The notes under the pieces were generated by a model. It had not been told where the DNA came from. It searched no databases and worked only from the letters and a program-made list of their open reading frames with translations. A stretch of 64,000 nucleotides of DNA, taken from Diphasiastrum complanatum. Lineage: Eukaryota; Streptophyta; Lycopodiopsida; Lycopodiales; Lycopodiaceae. Shown here in pieces: positions 1 to 10,482 of this stretch (position 1 is its first letter; every line of letters starts with the position of its first letter). The DNA is taken from the NCBI GenBank assembly GCA_029204225.1, contig CM055093.1, positions 29,833,777-29,897,776 on the forward strand, read 5' to 3'. A program made the translations under genes and the position numbers.

Positions 1-95
<95 letters not shown>

Positions 96-203
96 AGTGT
101 GTGTGTGTGTGTGTTTTTGCATTGATTTAGAATTTAGGATAATAGATAAATATATAGTCTATTGCATTTATTTAGGATTAAGAGTGATAGATGAATAGAT
201 GCT

Positions 204-251
<48 letters not shown>

Positions 252-329
252 GGGGGGGGGGGGGTGTATGTGTGTGTTTTGTATTATAAATTTAAGATGA
301 AAATTTATTGTTTGATAGTAATTGAGGAG

Positions 330-412
<83 letters not shown>

Positions 413-527
413 GTCTATGTGTGTGTATTTTGCATTTTGAATTTAAAATAATAGATTTAATAGATAAATATATAATGTTTGATAGCAATTGAATGTTAGA
501 TTTGTAATTTGAGAGAGGGATTTGTAA

Positions 528-617
<90 letters not shown>

Positions 618-635
618 AATAGAATGAAGATTTAT
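1..635. repeat. compound TG/GA microsatellite block in a larger repeat
   Basis: Runs of (TG)n alternate with runs of (GA)n at about 1-114, 207-248, 333-410 and 528-615, plus a poly-G run near 250-264. Each microsatellite pair is separated by a similar AT-rich spacer (about 120-170 bp period) with the shared words TTTTGCATT, ATAGATAAATATATA and TTTGATAGCAATTGA. So the block is a higher-order tandem repeat whose unit contains a compound microsatellite. Apparent serine/leucine ORFs across it are artefacts. 636-786 is AT-rich with no feature seen. Confidence 0.9.
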
Positions 636-786
636 ATATTTTATTTTTCCTGAATTATTAATTTGTATTTAAATTCATAATTACATTTTGAATCTTTTAT
701 TTTAAAGTTAAAACTTTTTATTTATTTTACTTGTAATGTTCCATGTCAAGTACAAGCCCAATGTCAGGAACTCGGGAGGAGCATGA

Positions 787-1393
787 CTTTGCAATGAAAT
801 AGAATACATAACCATCGGTTATTATTCTTTGGATGGCAAACGCTCAATGCTTCATTACAATACTTCCGGACTGACAAGTTTTGAAAACTTGTTCCAGTAT
901 CCAGCCGTGACCAAGAAATTAAAGAATCCAATGACGGGTTCCGTGGCTTGTTCTTACCAAAAGCCACAACAATTAATTAATTATTTAATTGATATTTTTT
1001 CTCACCCAGCTGATTGGATTTTTTAGCGATAACGGCACTATGAGCGCATGTGTTGTTCAGAAAAACAAACATGTTGCTGTAGTAGATTTAGATTCTAATT
1101 TAGTTGATTTTGTAAAAATGAGAATGAAATCTCTTTCAGTTTTGCCAGATGAACTATCTGAGGTGGGAAAGAGTTTAGATAACAAGGATTCAATAATTCC
1201 CTTGTCCAAGGAACCTCAGTCTCTTGCTAGCGAAAAAGTAGGCGATACAGAAGAATTTGTTGATGTCTTGGTTCAAGATTATAATGTAGTTACGATAGTC
1301 GAGGAAAATGTAGAAGAGGTGCTATTTGAAACTACAGTGGCTACTCAAGAAAAAGAAAAAGATGTAAATGACCTCGATGACTTTTGGGAATAA
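787..1393 (+). pseudogene. remnant resembling C-terminal part of an N4/N6 DNA methyltransferase
   Basis: Two overlapping plus frames, 787-1026 and 989-1393, join by one frameshift near 1020 in a T-rich run. The first reads ...SYQKPQQLINYLIDIFSHP and the second continues FFSDNGTMSACVVQKNKHVA. The order KP..L, a helix, an amphipathic strand, then F-S-x-N-G-T followed by a strand ending in acidic residues (VAVVDLD) resembles the SAM-binding half of beta-class DNA methyltransferases. In that class the FxGxGT motif follows the catalytic DPPY motif. No DPPY block was found upstream, where a stop falls at 784-786. After about residue 130 the tail is acidic and unrecognised. It may be a transposon-borne or a host gene fragment. 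The family call is by motif only. Confidence 0.45.
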
Positions 1394-1890
1394 AAAATTC
1401 TGTTGTTTCAAAAAATAATTGCGTTTATATTTTTTGATGTATTGTGTTTTGAAATCTTTTCGATTGATTTAATATTTTTAAATTTGTTTTTCAGTGATTT
1501 AAAATTAAGAATTTGAAATATTTTAAAAATATAAACACTGATAATCATTACCAAAACTAAAATTGTAACGATTTGTCAAGTTTATAATATTTTAATTTTG
1601 GATGTGTATTTATAATAATTTTTGTGAAAAAAAATATTGTTAAAAATTTTAAAAAATGAAAAGATTTTTTTCAGAGTGATTTAAATATTTTCACAAATTA
1701 TTTCATCTCGATTATTGTAAAGTGATTTCATTTACGTTTATTTAATGTTTAAATATTCAATTAACTTACATAGGTATAAGTTAAGATTTTAAAAAATTTA
1801 AAACTTTAAAAAATACTGATTAAAATTTTTATCATAATTTAAAAAATATTTTTTTCGATATAAGAATTGTAATTTTAAAAACTTTTAAAA
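1394..1890. other. AT-rich spacer, nothing recognised
   Basis: Roughly 500 bp of very AT-rich sequence with poly-A and poly-T runs and no extended reading frame or repeat. Confidence 0.7.
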
Positions 1891-2040
1891 TTCCGAAGCC
1901 TCTTCTGAAATCTCAACCAGAGCCTCTTCTGAAATCAACTGGAGCCTCTTCTAATATCTCAACCGGAGCCTCTGCTAAAAACTCAACCGACGACATTCTT
2001 GTCATATCTCGACCGGAGCTGTCTATCGAATCTCAAACGA
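1891..2040. repeat. minisatellite cluster 1, ~24-bp unit
   Basis: About five diverged copies of a unit running GAGCCTCTTCTGAAATCTC followed by AACCG. Unit length varies because of small deletions and one inserted stretch near 1990-2015. It is the more diverged relative of the array at 2,400-2,590. The stretch between the clusters (2,041-2,399) shows no gene. Confidence 0.75.
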
Positions 2041-2399
2041 CATGATAAGTGAGACAACAACACTTTCACTCCAAACCACAAAAACCTCGATTACAAAAAA
2101 TAAATTTATCAATACAAAATTAACCGAGCGTCAAAAACAGATGCGTGAGAAGCTTAAGCAGCCGATTAAGCCCTTGTGTAAAGAGACAAAAACAAACCAT
2201 TAGACCAAACTTCCACATTCGATAGTGACTCAACACAGATGATTTCCAAAATTCTAGAAAACTTTGTGGAACCACCTTTCGATTTTACACGAAAATTTAA
2301 AGATTTAATACTGGATGACATTGTTATCTAGTTACCGCAGCCACACCGGGAACCTACACCAAGTTCTAACTCCTTTGAAGGACCAGCTACTGTCAGATC

Positions 2400-2590
2400 T
2401 CAACCGATGAGGAGCATTTCTGTCAAATCTCGACCGGAGCGTTTCTGTCAAATCTCAACGGGAGAGTTTCTGTCAAATCTCAACCAAAGTGCTTCTGCCA
2501 AATCTCAACTTGAACATCCTCTTGGATCTCGACCGGAGCTCCTGTTGGATCTCGACCGGAGCATTCTGTTGGATCTCGATCGGAGGTTCC
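2400..2590. repeat. minisatellite cluster 2, 24-25-bp unit
   Basis: Eight head-to-tail copies of a unit of form GAGC-TTTCTGTCAAATCTC-GACCG. Later copies drift to GAGC-ATTCTGTTGGATCTC-GATCG. The plus reading frame at 2,407-2,718 stays open because the unit is close to a multiple of three, but its product is only the translated repeat. No gene is called here. 2,591-2,898 is unremarkable. Confidence 0.8.
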
Positions 2591-2898
2591 AAATTCAAAA
2601 CTCTATGAATCGGCACATCACATCTTGCCCAAAACCAGATGACGACGTCCATAACTGCCATCACCACGACGCCAATCGCACCTCAGCGAAGTGCGAATTC
2701 TGGCGTTTCTTGCGATGATCTGCTGGCAATCTTCTTGCTCCTGTGCATGATCCTAGCGCTCTTGTGTTTATTGCTTCTGTCATCGTTTACACACCACCTC
2801 CATCGAATATCCACCATCATCGTTTGATTATCATTCAGAGCGCCACACATATTCCACTCCGTATGCTACGGCAAGATTGTGCCAACTCATAGTTCCTC

Positions 2899-4936
2899 AT
2901 GTCAAGAACTATGTTTATAACATTATCCTTTGCATCGGCCAACTTGCAACCCTTCGAGTTCCCTCGAGGACCAAATGTTGTCACAAGAACGCTCCAGAAG
3001 ATTGAGCAGACAGCCTATTTCAAATACATAGATCCCTCAGTGGACAAATGGAAGAATAAAGATGGGTACCGAGTTGAGGCCATCAATGATCAGCAGCTGC
3101 AAGTGGCATGTGCATATTTGACCAAATGCACACAAAGGCCAAGGACAAAAGTGATGAGGGTACCATGTCCCTCTTCCACATGATGGCAGATTCACGACTG
3201 CATGCCCAGAACCTTTATGATTGGGCATAGTTTGCTTCGAACTGCCTTCATGAGTGTGCTAAGAACAAGCAGCCAATAACCATCCTGGGGTATCTCATGA
3301 CTGACATCACACTCCAGCAAGTACAAAATGGGCCCAGACTCAAACAACACTTACAACTTGTGGACAGAGCATGGGACATCCCAATAGGGTCCAAACAGTC
3401 CAAACATCCACGATCACGGGCTACTTCACCAACGGGGCTTCCACCCAAAAGGGTAAACACCAGTATTATTCCACTGGTATACAAGCGACAAAGCCCACAA
3501 CCAGATCCACAAGCAGCCGCATCCTTGGAAGCTCAACAGGCCGATACCTCCAAGGCCCAGTTGCCAGATACAAGGCAACAACGAATACGCAGGAAGCTTC
3601 AAGTCAGGAGGAAATTACCTGATGGATCATCATCAGATGATTCAGCTTCAGATGATGGAAGCTCGAATGTAGCCTCTCCGACACACCCCTCACCCTTACA
3701 CACCATCGACAAGGGTGATGGAGCAGCTACATCATTGGGAGCAGCGGACACGGGCACAACCCATGTCGTGCCACCAGACAAAGTCCCCACCCCACCCATG
3801 CTGATAACCACGCCAACGCCGCCAACATCACCAACGACATTTTTTTCAAGGGGGGGAGGAGTGGAGAGTTCCATTCCCCAAGACACGAAAGCAGCCTAGC
3901 AGCCACAAGATCAATAGCCACAGGCCCAGCAAGTCCACACCTTGGACACTTCACAATATTTTGATGCTGTGGACCTGATGGAGATAAGTGATGACGAAAC
4001 AGAGAAAGAAGATCAGCCTGGAGGAAGTCTAACCCTCCCAATAACCACCACCACCACCACAACAACCACCATTGCTACTAACATTATTTCTCCACTCCCA
4101 CCACCTCCATCTTCATTCCCTCCGCAACACCTATTTTTTGGAGTAGTTTCACCATCCCACACCCCTGATTCAGTACCCAACCATCACTAACTCTGAGAAG
4201 CTCTCTGAATCAGCTAAGCCCTCAATGATTGGCCTATCCGAAGCAAGCTACCACATGCACTGGTTGGTAAGCCAGCACCAAGTGCTTGAGAATAAGGTCC
4301 AGTACCAGGATCGAGAAATTGCGCAACAACATAAGTTGGCTAAACAAAAAAAAAAAAGAGACAGAAGAATTCAAATCCATGATGGTCGGGTTGAAGACCA
4401 CATTAGAAGAGGTCCAGTAGCAACTGAAGCACCAGATGGTCCAGATCGACCAAGTATGAGATGGATTGTTAGGTGCAATGATAGTTGGTGTCCCTCAAAT
4501 AAAGTCCAAGGACATACAATTCCAGGCCCCACATGCCACAACCATCTGGATGGAGAGGTATGTGCGACTGATCCAGAAATGGGAAGCCGAAAAAAGAAAT
4601 TTTGAAAATATTGTGGCCAAGCAGAAAAAAATCATTCTTGAGTCCCAGAAGCAACTAGAAGATACAACGAAGGCCCTGCAGCAAGTCTTGGACAAGGTGA
4701 CCCAGTTGTGGGACACGACGTGCAAGGCCCAAGTAGGTGCTCATTCAAAGAAACCATGGGACGATGATGGAGATGACGGAGTAGGCAATAAGGATGGGCA
4801 AACTCGACCATCAAATGGTAGCTCGGGATCGGATAGCCAGAGAGTCGAAGCTGCTTCTAGAGCTTTTTCCCTTTCCCCTCCCACTTTTAATCCTTCATCT
4901 TATTCCCTTTTAATTTTTCTGAAACATTCATTCTGA
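2899..4936 (+). pseudogene. broken retroelement-like ORF with low-complexity middle and coiled-coil end
   Basis: A chain of plus-strand frames (2,899-3,183; 3,190-3,899; 3,942-4,190; 4,225-4,605; 4,466-4,936) reads as one decayed protein of roughly 600 residues after several frameshifts and stops. The N-terminal part is globular-looking (ITILGYLMTDITLQQVQNGP). The middle is rich in S, P, T and D with a run of nine threonines. The end (about 4,560-4,720) has a heptad-like, charged coiled coil (EAEKRNFENIVAKQKKIILE). Layout and decay suggest an accessory or gag-like protein of a plant transposable element. I do not recognise the family and find no protease, RT or zinc knuckle in it. Confidence 0.4.
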
Positions 4937-4986
4937 CTTACCCTGTTTCTTCGTCTTCCCTCTCTCCACCACCACCTAGCAGAATA

Positions 4987-5298
4987 ATGGGCCCATCAAA
5001 AGGTCTAGCTGACACATACAAAGCCCGACGGGACGAGTTCCTTCAATAGCTCCACTCCCCCGGTGCAGCGTATAATTTGTTAAATCCACCTCCTCCTAAA
5101 CCTTTCATTCTTGCACCTCCCTCTCCAGATCACTCCATCCCCAACCTTCTATAAGTTAACATGAACATTGGGGGTGATGACGACTTCCTGGCAGATCCAT
5201 TGGAGTCAAGAAGATTTTCGCCTAGACAAGACACGGGTGCAGCTGAGCCGTCAACGAGCGAGCGGGCAAAGGAAAAAGATACGGGCATTAAGGCCTAG
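4987..5298 (+). pseudogene. short second ORF downstream of the coiled-coil remnant
   Basis: From an ATG (MGPSKGLADTYKARRDEFLQ) a plus frame runs to 5,298 with two in-frame stops. It begins about 50 bp after the preceding remnant in the same orientation and ends in an acidic/serine-rich tail. It is probably part of the same degenerate element. Function unknown. Confidence 0.3.
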
Positions 5299-6206
5299 AT
5301 AGATTGCAGATTTGTTCTCTAATTTAAAACGTTGATCTATGTTGAGCTAGGACTGGTTGCATGGCTTGTAAATGCATGTAACTGAGTAACGTAACCGTTT
5401 CTCCCCATTGACAGCTTGGGAATACACACTGTAATCTGAGAAATACTTCTGCCTGGAAATGTTCTAACAAGAAGATTGAATTGTAAAGAACTGTAACTAA
5501 TGGAAGTAACAAAAAGAAGAACAAAAAAGAATTGTGTTCACAGATTAAGCTAGAATCTGTGAACATACGCCCCTTGCGAAGGTTGGTTTGATGACCTTGA
5601 TGCTCTACGAGGGTTCTGAAGATTTTGCTCCTTGGAACTCTCACACACACTGAAAATGATGTTTTTCCATTAGTAAGTCTCACAGAGACTTTCATAGATG
5701 CATCTAGTCAGATCTAGTGATTGTCCAAGTTTCAAGAGCTATCTCCTAGGGGATCTCAATCATGAAAAAAGTGCTCTTTTTGAGTGTTTTTTGACGAGAT
5801 CTTGAGATTCTCTGATTCTTAACTTTTGCAAACTGGTAATCTATTACATCCATGTTAGATCTGACTATAGGTAACTTTCTAGAAGTCCTGATAAATATTT
5901 GGTAGCAGATCCATCAGTTTTGGTGAATCTTGCTCTTATTTTGCCATGGTTTCGGAGATCGAGGTCTCTGATCTGCAAATTGGGGGCTTATTGGCGTAAT
6001 CTGATGATTTGCTTTCTTCTTGATCCTATCTGGACCTGGATCTCTCTTAGATGTTGTTGGATCTTCTCTAATCTCCCCAGATCTGGCTGAATCTTGGTGG
6101 ATCTAGCTTGATCTGGCTTGATCTTCCTGGATCTAGTTGTGATGGCCTAGCAGATGAACTTTTCGTAACATGTCACCACCAACCTGGATCTGTCTCACTG
6201 CAGCAG
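5299..6206. other. non-coding stretch left of gypsy element A
   Basis: No convincing coding sequence. It holds a hairpin at 5,535-5,565 and GATCTGG/GATCTAG-rich sequence at 5,690-6,150 that may be the 3' untranslated part of element A. The words CGAGGGTTC and GGAACTCTC near 5,605-5,645 recall the internal repeats of element A at 9.3-9.5 kb. No 3' LTR matching the 5' LTR of A was seen. Confidence 0.5.
5535..5565. other. perfect 12-bp-arm inverted repeat
   Basis: TGTTCACAGATT and its exact complement AATCTGTGAACA are separated by 7 bases. It is too short to be a transposon and is not followed by a T-tract. Hairpin potential only. Confidence 0.7.
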
Positions 6207-7439
6207 CTAGTACTTGTGCAACCGGCTACCATTGATGGGTGTGTCAAAAGGTGTCTCATCTAGCTTTTCCAAATTCACAGCTCCATGATTAAGAATTTCT
6301 TTGATCCGATAAGGACCTTCGTCTGTGAATTTTAATTTCCCCTTGATCGCCTTGGTTTTATACATCAAGACTAGATCTCTGGATCGAAGATCTTTCTTTT
6401 GTAACATGCAATCGTTCCATGCTTTGCGTCTTTCCTTTTCAGCTGCCAATGCATGCACAACTAGTTAGCGTGTTCCACAGAGCTTATGCAGAGCTTTGTG
6501 ACGTAATTGTATAGATCTGAATTCATCAAGTCGTTGCGTTGTGGCAGTCCTTAATGAAGGGACTAAAAACTCTACTGGCATTACAGCATCTTGACCATAA
6601 ACCAATTGGAATGGTATTTGATAAGTGCTTTCCTTATACAATGTCCCAATCCGATCTCCTAGCTTCAACTGTTTTCGTGAGTATGCTACACAAGATCTTA
6701 TTGGATAACTCTGCTTGCCCATTATTGCGAGGATAATAAGGCGTATTGGTTATATGGATCACCAAGAATTCTTCCAATAGGACCTTGATGGTCTCATTGA
6801 TAAAATGACGACCCACTTGGTGAGGTAGTCGGTGGCCACGATTATGTATCAAGCTTGGGTACTTCTTGCTGCAGGGTGAATTGGACCAATGTAATCCAAT
6901 CTCCACTTTTCAAATGGTGCTTGGGCTAAGATCAGGTGTAGAAGGTCACAATTCAATCTCGTTCATCTCCTTGCCCTTTGGTACACATCACATTTGCTTA
7001 GGTATTTCTCCATATCCTTATGAATCATTGGCCACCAACATCCTGATTGCAGGATCTTGCGAACTATAATGTTGGATGCAAAATGGCCTCCACCCATGCC
7101 TTCATGTGAAAGCAAAATTATTTGGGTGGCCTCATGAGGAAGAATACATCGCTGAAAAATCCCATCTGATTCTCTTCGGTACAATTGGTCGGCAATCAGT
7201 TGATAAGGTCTAGCTTTCAAGATCAATTTTTGTTGATCCGCCCTTGGTAGTGATTTGTCTGGTTGGCCCCTCATTAGGTATTCAACTATGTCGATAGCCC
7301 ATTCCAGTACTGTATCAACGTAAAACAAGGAAGCATCGGGTAGCTCATCGTCGGGCTGGGTTGCAACCTCCTTCCCCCTAATACGCGCGATACATGATCT
7401 GCCATGTAGTGTTGTTTTCCCTTGCGAACCATTATCCAA
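6207..7439 (-). pseudogene. integrase of gypsy element A
   Basis: Minus-strand frames 6,963-7,439, 6,634-6,906, 6,465-6,722 and 6,207-6,458 form an integrase. An HHCC zinc-binding domain (LLSHEGMGGGHF ... KCDVYQRA) has the last cysteine pair reduced to C-x2-Q/R. The core keeps TPYYPRNNGQAELSNKI around the catalytic glutamate. The first aspartate block is garbled. The C-terminal domain ends in PINGSRLHKY. Several frameshifts separate the blocks. The C-terminus closely matches the integrase tail at 25,350-25,931 and the fragment at 40,500-41,043, so all three belong to one lineage. Confidence 0.8.
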
Positions 7440-8690
7440 AAATCAAACTCTAACAACAGAAGTAGCCATCGAGTGATTCTCCTTATGTTGCAGGTTTTGT
7501 TAACGAGATAGAGCAAGAGTTGATGGTCCATAAATGGCAAAGTGTGTGGCCATCAAGTAATGCCGAAACTTCTTAATTGCATATATCATTGTCAATGCTT
7601 CTCCCTTTGTAGTTGAGTGATTCATTTCGGTATCATTGAGCTGTCGCTTGCAAATCGGATCAAAAATTTCTTTTTGTGTTCTCCTGGCTGGGTTAAGACT
7701 GCTCCAACTGCATACTTCGATGCGTCCATATGCACATGAAACTCAATGGACCAATTGGGAGGCCATAAGATTGGTGCTGAGACCAATGCATTCTTAAGCT
7801 TCTGGAAAGCCTTTAGCGCTTCCTCATTCCAATGTATATCCATTGTGAGTTTGTAAATCGGTCGTGTCAACTCTGTGAGATCTAGGATGAAAATTCGGTA
7901 ATAGTTCGCATGACCCATAAAGATGTAGAACTCGTGGATCGTTCCTGGTGGTGGGAGATCAGTAATGATCCTGATTGTCGATAGATCTGTGGCAATCCCG
8001 TGTCTAGACACTATATGGCCAAGAATCAAGGCATGTGTAATCCAAAATTGACATTTTTATGGATTCAAGAAGATCTGAAATTCACGGCATTTTTGTAGCA
8101 CCTTCTCCAGATTGGATAAGTGTTCAGGGTTTGGTCCATGTACGCACAGATCAGCCAAGAAAATTTCTAGAAATTTTTACAAATACTCTTTGAATGTCGT
8201 CTGCATGACTCGTTGGAAAGTGCTTGGGGCATTGCAAAGTCCAAATGGCATCACCTTATAGGCATAGGTACCCGATTCTGTGACAAATGTTGTCTTATGC
8301 TGACCCTTGGGTGCTATCCTCACTTGATTGTAACTGCTGAAGCCGTCCATTCGACTGTAGGCTTCGGCTCCAGCTACTCTGTCAAGGACACTTTCCGTAA
8401 AGGGCAAAGGAAAATGATCCTTTTTGGTGACTGCGTTTAGCGCCTTCAGATTCACACAAATTCGTATTTTGTTGTTCTTCTTGGGTACTATAACTATCGG
8501 CGATACTCATTCAGTGTGCTCAATTTTGTAAATGAAATATGCGTCTAACAGCTTCTGCTACTCTTGTTTGATCAGTTCTTTATAGTTTGGGTTGCAGCGG
8601 TAATAACGACTCACCTTGGGGACAGCTCCATCCACCAAGGGTATGGTGTGCTAGACTACCATTGGTGGAATGCCCTTTAAGTCACTATAA
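7360..8690 (-). pseudogene. reverse transcriptase and RNase H of gypsy element A
   Basis: The RT begins near 8,690 and is best preserved at 8,177-8,455 (LKALNAVTKKDHFPLPF ... VMPFGLCNAPSTFQRVM). Stops follow, then a connection domain and the start of RNase H (FHVHMDASKYAVGAVLTQ) at 7,622-8,029, with a degraded RNase H tail at 7,360-7,620. The polymerase active site reads EIFLADLCVHG: the first aspartate of the usual YxDD/FxDD pair is alanine, so the enzyme would be inactive even without the stops. Confidence 0.82.
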
Positions 8691-8892
8691 TTCCAAGCAA
8701 AACAATCCTTGTACTCCACCAACAATGATCATAGCCTTTTGAATTGTGTGGGCATTAACTGCTCTCCCACATGTACGATCTTTTCTTCTTCACCTGGTTT
8801 TGCAAGGTTCATGGGTTGCATTTGCGCAGGTCCCTCAAAGACTTGTTCTGTTGGTATCTGAATTTGATCAGGTTCTCGCTGGGCTTGCGACA

Positions 8893-9183
8893 TCATAATA
8901 CCACGTCGTCCAAGGAGTAATTCTGGAAGGTCTCAAGCATCTTGTGAACTGGTGCTCGTCGAGATTCCTCCTTCAGCATATTGATCTTAGCCCGACTGGT
9001 CATCTTTTGATTCTCCGTCATCTGAGAAGAGAATGATGTTGTATCAAAGTTCATTCTGATTAACTTCAAGGAATCCAACACCTTCTTCTTGTCTCTTCTT
9101 GTCATATGGGTGGATTCGTCCTTGTTGTCTTTCTTCGGAACTGGTGCGACATTCGCCTCATGGTTGCGAATATCAAGCTCCAC
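8893..9183 (-). pseudogene. protease-RT linker or gag-pol fragment of element A
   Basis: A 96-residue minus frame rich in K, E, D and N (e.g. MTRRDKKKVLDSLKLIRM) lies just 5' of the RT on the same strand. By position it is the stretch before RT, but it has no DxGS protease motif and no zinc knuckle. It could be the spacer between protease and RT left after a deletion. Confidence 0.4.
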
Positions 9184-9261
9184 TATTCTCTCTGGAAGGA
9201 TTTGCTTGATCTTGACTTTTTAGTAAACTTTTAGCACTTAAACCCAATTTTTGGCTCACTG

Positions 9262-9630
9262 GAATCAAACTAACTCTCGCAGACTCCTCTGTGTCCTAGT
9301 CTCACTGAGATGGAACTTCAAAATTCTCTGCGAGGGTTCTTGACAGCTGGAACTAAAAATTTTAGTGTTTTCGAGGGTTCCTTGGTATTTTCCCATCTTT
9401 TTTTCACTGGGAACTCTCGCATAGGTACTTAAATTTTGAACTAGCTCTCGCAAGCTCCACTGTGTCCTGGTCTCAATGAGATGGAACTTCAAGGGGCTCT
9501 GCGAGAGTTCTTATGTAGATTTGAATTTTTTTGATTTTTTACAAGGATTTTTGAACTTTTATGATTTTTTTTTCTAATTTTTGCAATCTACTTGGAACTA
9601 ACTCTCACAAGCTTCTATGCAGGTCTGGGA
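9262..9630 (-). repeat. 170-bp tandem repeat in leader of element A
   Basis: The stretch at about 9,268-9,342 recurs at 9,438-9,512 with high identity, period 170 bp; a third partial copy starts near 9,594. Each copy contains the word CTCTCGCA and, inverted, TGCGAGAG, so a short iteron appears many times in both orientations. It lies between the PBS and the pol remnant. Tandem repeats in non-coding parts of Tat-lineage gypsy elements are known; the leader position is what I see here. Confidence 0.8.
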
Positions 9631-9961
9631 TAGTACCCTGGAGCTGTTGCCAGTCGTGCAAGGGTTAACTCTCACTGGATTTGGAGATATTAAAATCTGA
9701 TGAGATTTTAGGCTCCTTTTCTCTCCAAAATTGCAGATTGGTGTGTTTTTTTTGGGTTTTCTCAGGTTTTGGTTTGGATGTCAAGCCCTTAGAGGCTGTT
9801 CAGGGCCTCCTCCACCCTCTCACACCTCCTCCACTAGCTGAAAACAGTCCAAACACAAGAAAATGCAAAAAACTAACTCTCCCTACCCCAAAATTCACCT
9901 AAAACTATTCTAAAAAGCAAGAAATAACTAAAATGCAACTATACTAGTTAGTGAAAATCTA

Positions 9962-9979
9962 TCCTCGACAACGGCGCCA
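9962..9979 (-). other. primer binding site of element A
   Basis: On the minus strand this reads TGGCGCCGTTGTCGAGGA, the primer-site form common in Athila/Tat-type gypsy elements. The same class occurs at 42,345-42,362 in element C. It sits immediately inside the LTR and fixes the element's orientation. Confidence 0.8.
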
Positions 9980-10197
9980 CTATAGGGTCGAAGTCTTCGC
10001 GTTGTAGTAGCCCTCCCGCCTGTCAACAAGGGTTATAACACTAGATAGGTGCCTAACTATGAATAGATGCTCCTTTTAGTTAGTGCTCTACGTTTTTCCT
10101 AACACTAATACCACTAACACTACTCACCCCTAACTCTACTCCACTAAACTAACATTCATCATGATTTTTATGAAAGGGAAGAGGGAGTAGAAATGAG

Positions 10198-10199
<2 letters not shown>

Positions 10200-10251
<52 letters not shown>
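10200..10251. repeat. (GA)n microsatellite inside LTR of A
   Basis: About 26 GA repeats. On the coding strand of the element this is a TC tract downstream of the TATA box, the same arrangement as the LTR fragment at 51 kb. Confidence 0.95.
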
Positions 10252-10257
<6 letters not shown>

Positions 10258-10467
10258 AGAATTGAGATGGGGGTTAGCTCAAATGCTCAATGTCATTGCT
10301 TATGAAAAAAATTTAACTAGCATAAACAAAAAGCATGGAAAATGGAAATAGTAAGCAATCCACAACAATGGCATAAGCAAGAGTGATTAGCAAATGAGAA
10401 TGCTTGACCTCCCAAAATGGTAGAGTATCCTCCTCTCTGTTAGGCATGGAAATAGAGTACAATTGGT

Positions 10468-10482
10468 GCCTTTTATATAAAT
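10468..10482 (-). promoter_or_regulatory. TATA-like box in LTR of A
   Basis: Minus strand reads ATTTATATAAAAGGC, a plausible RNA polymerase II TATA box at the U3/R border of the LTR. The TC tract lies about 220 bp downstream. Confidence 0.5.
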
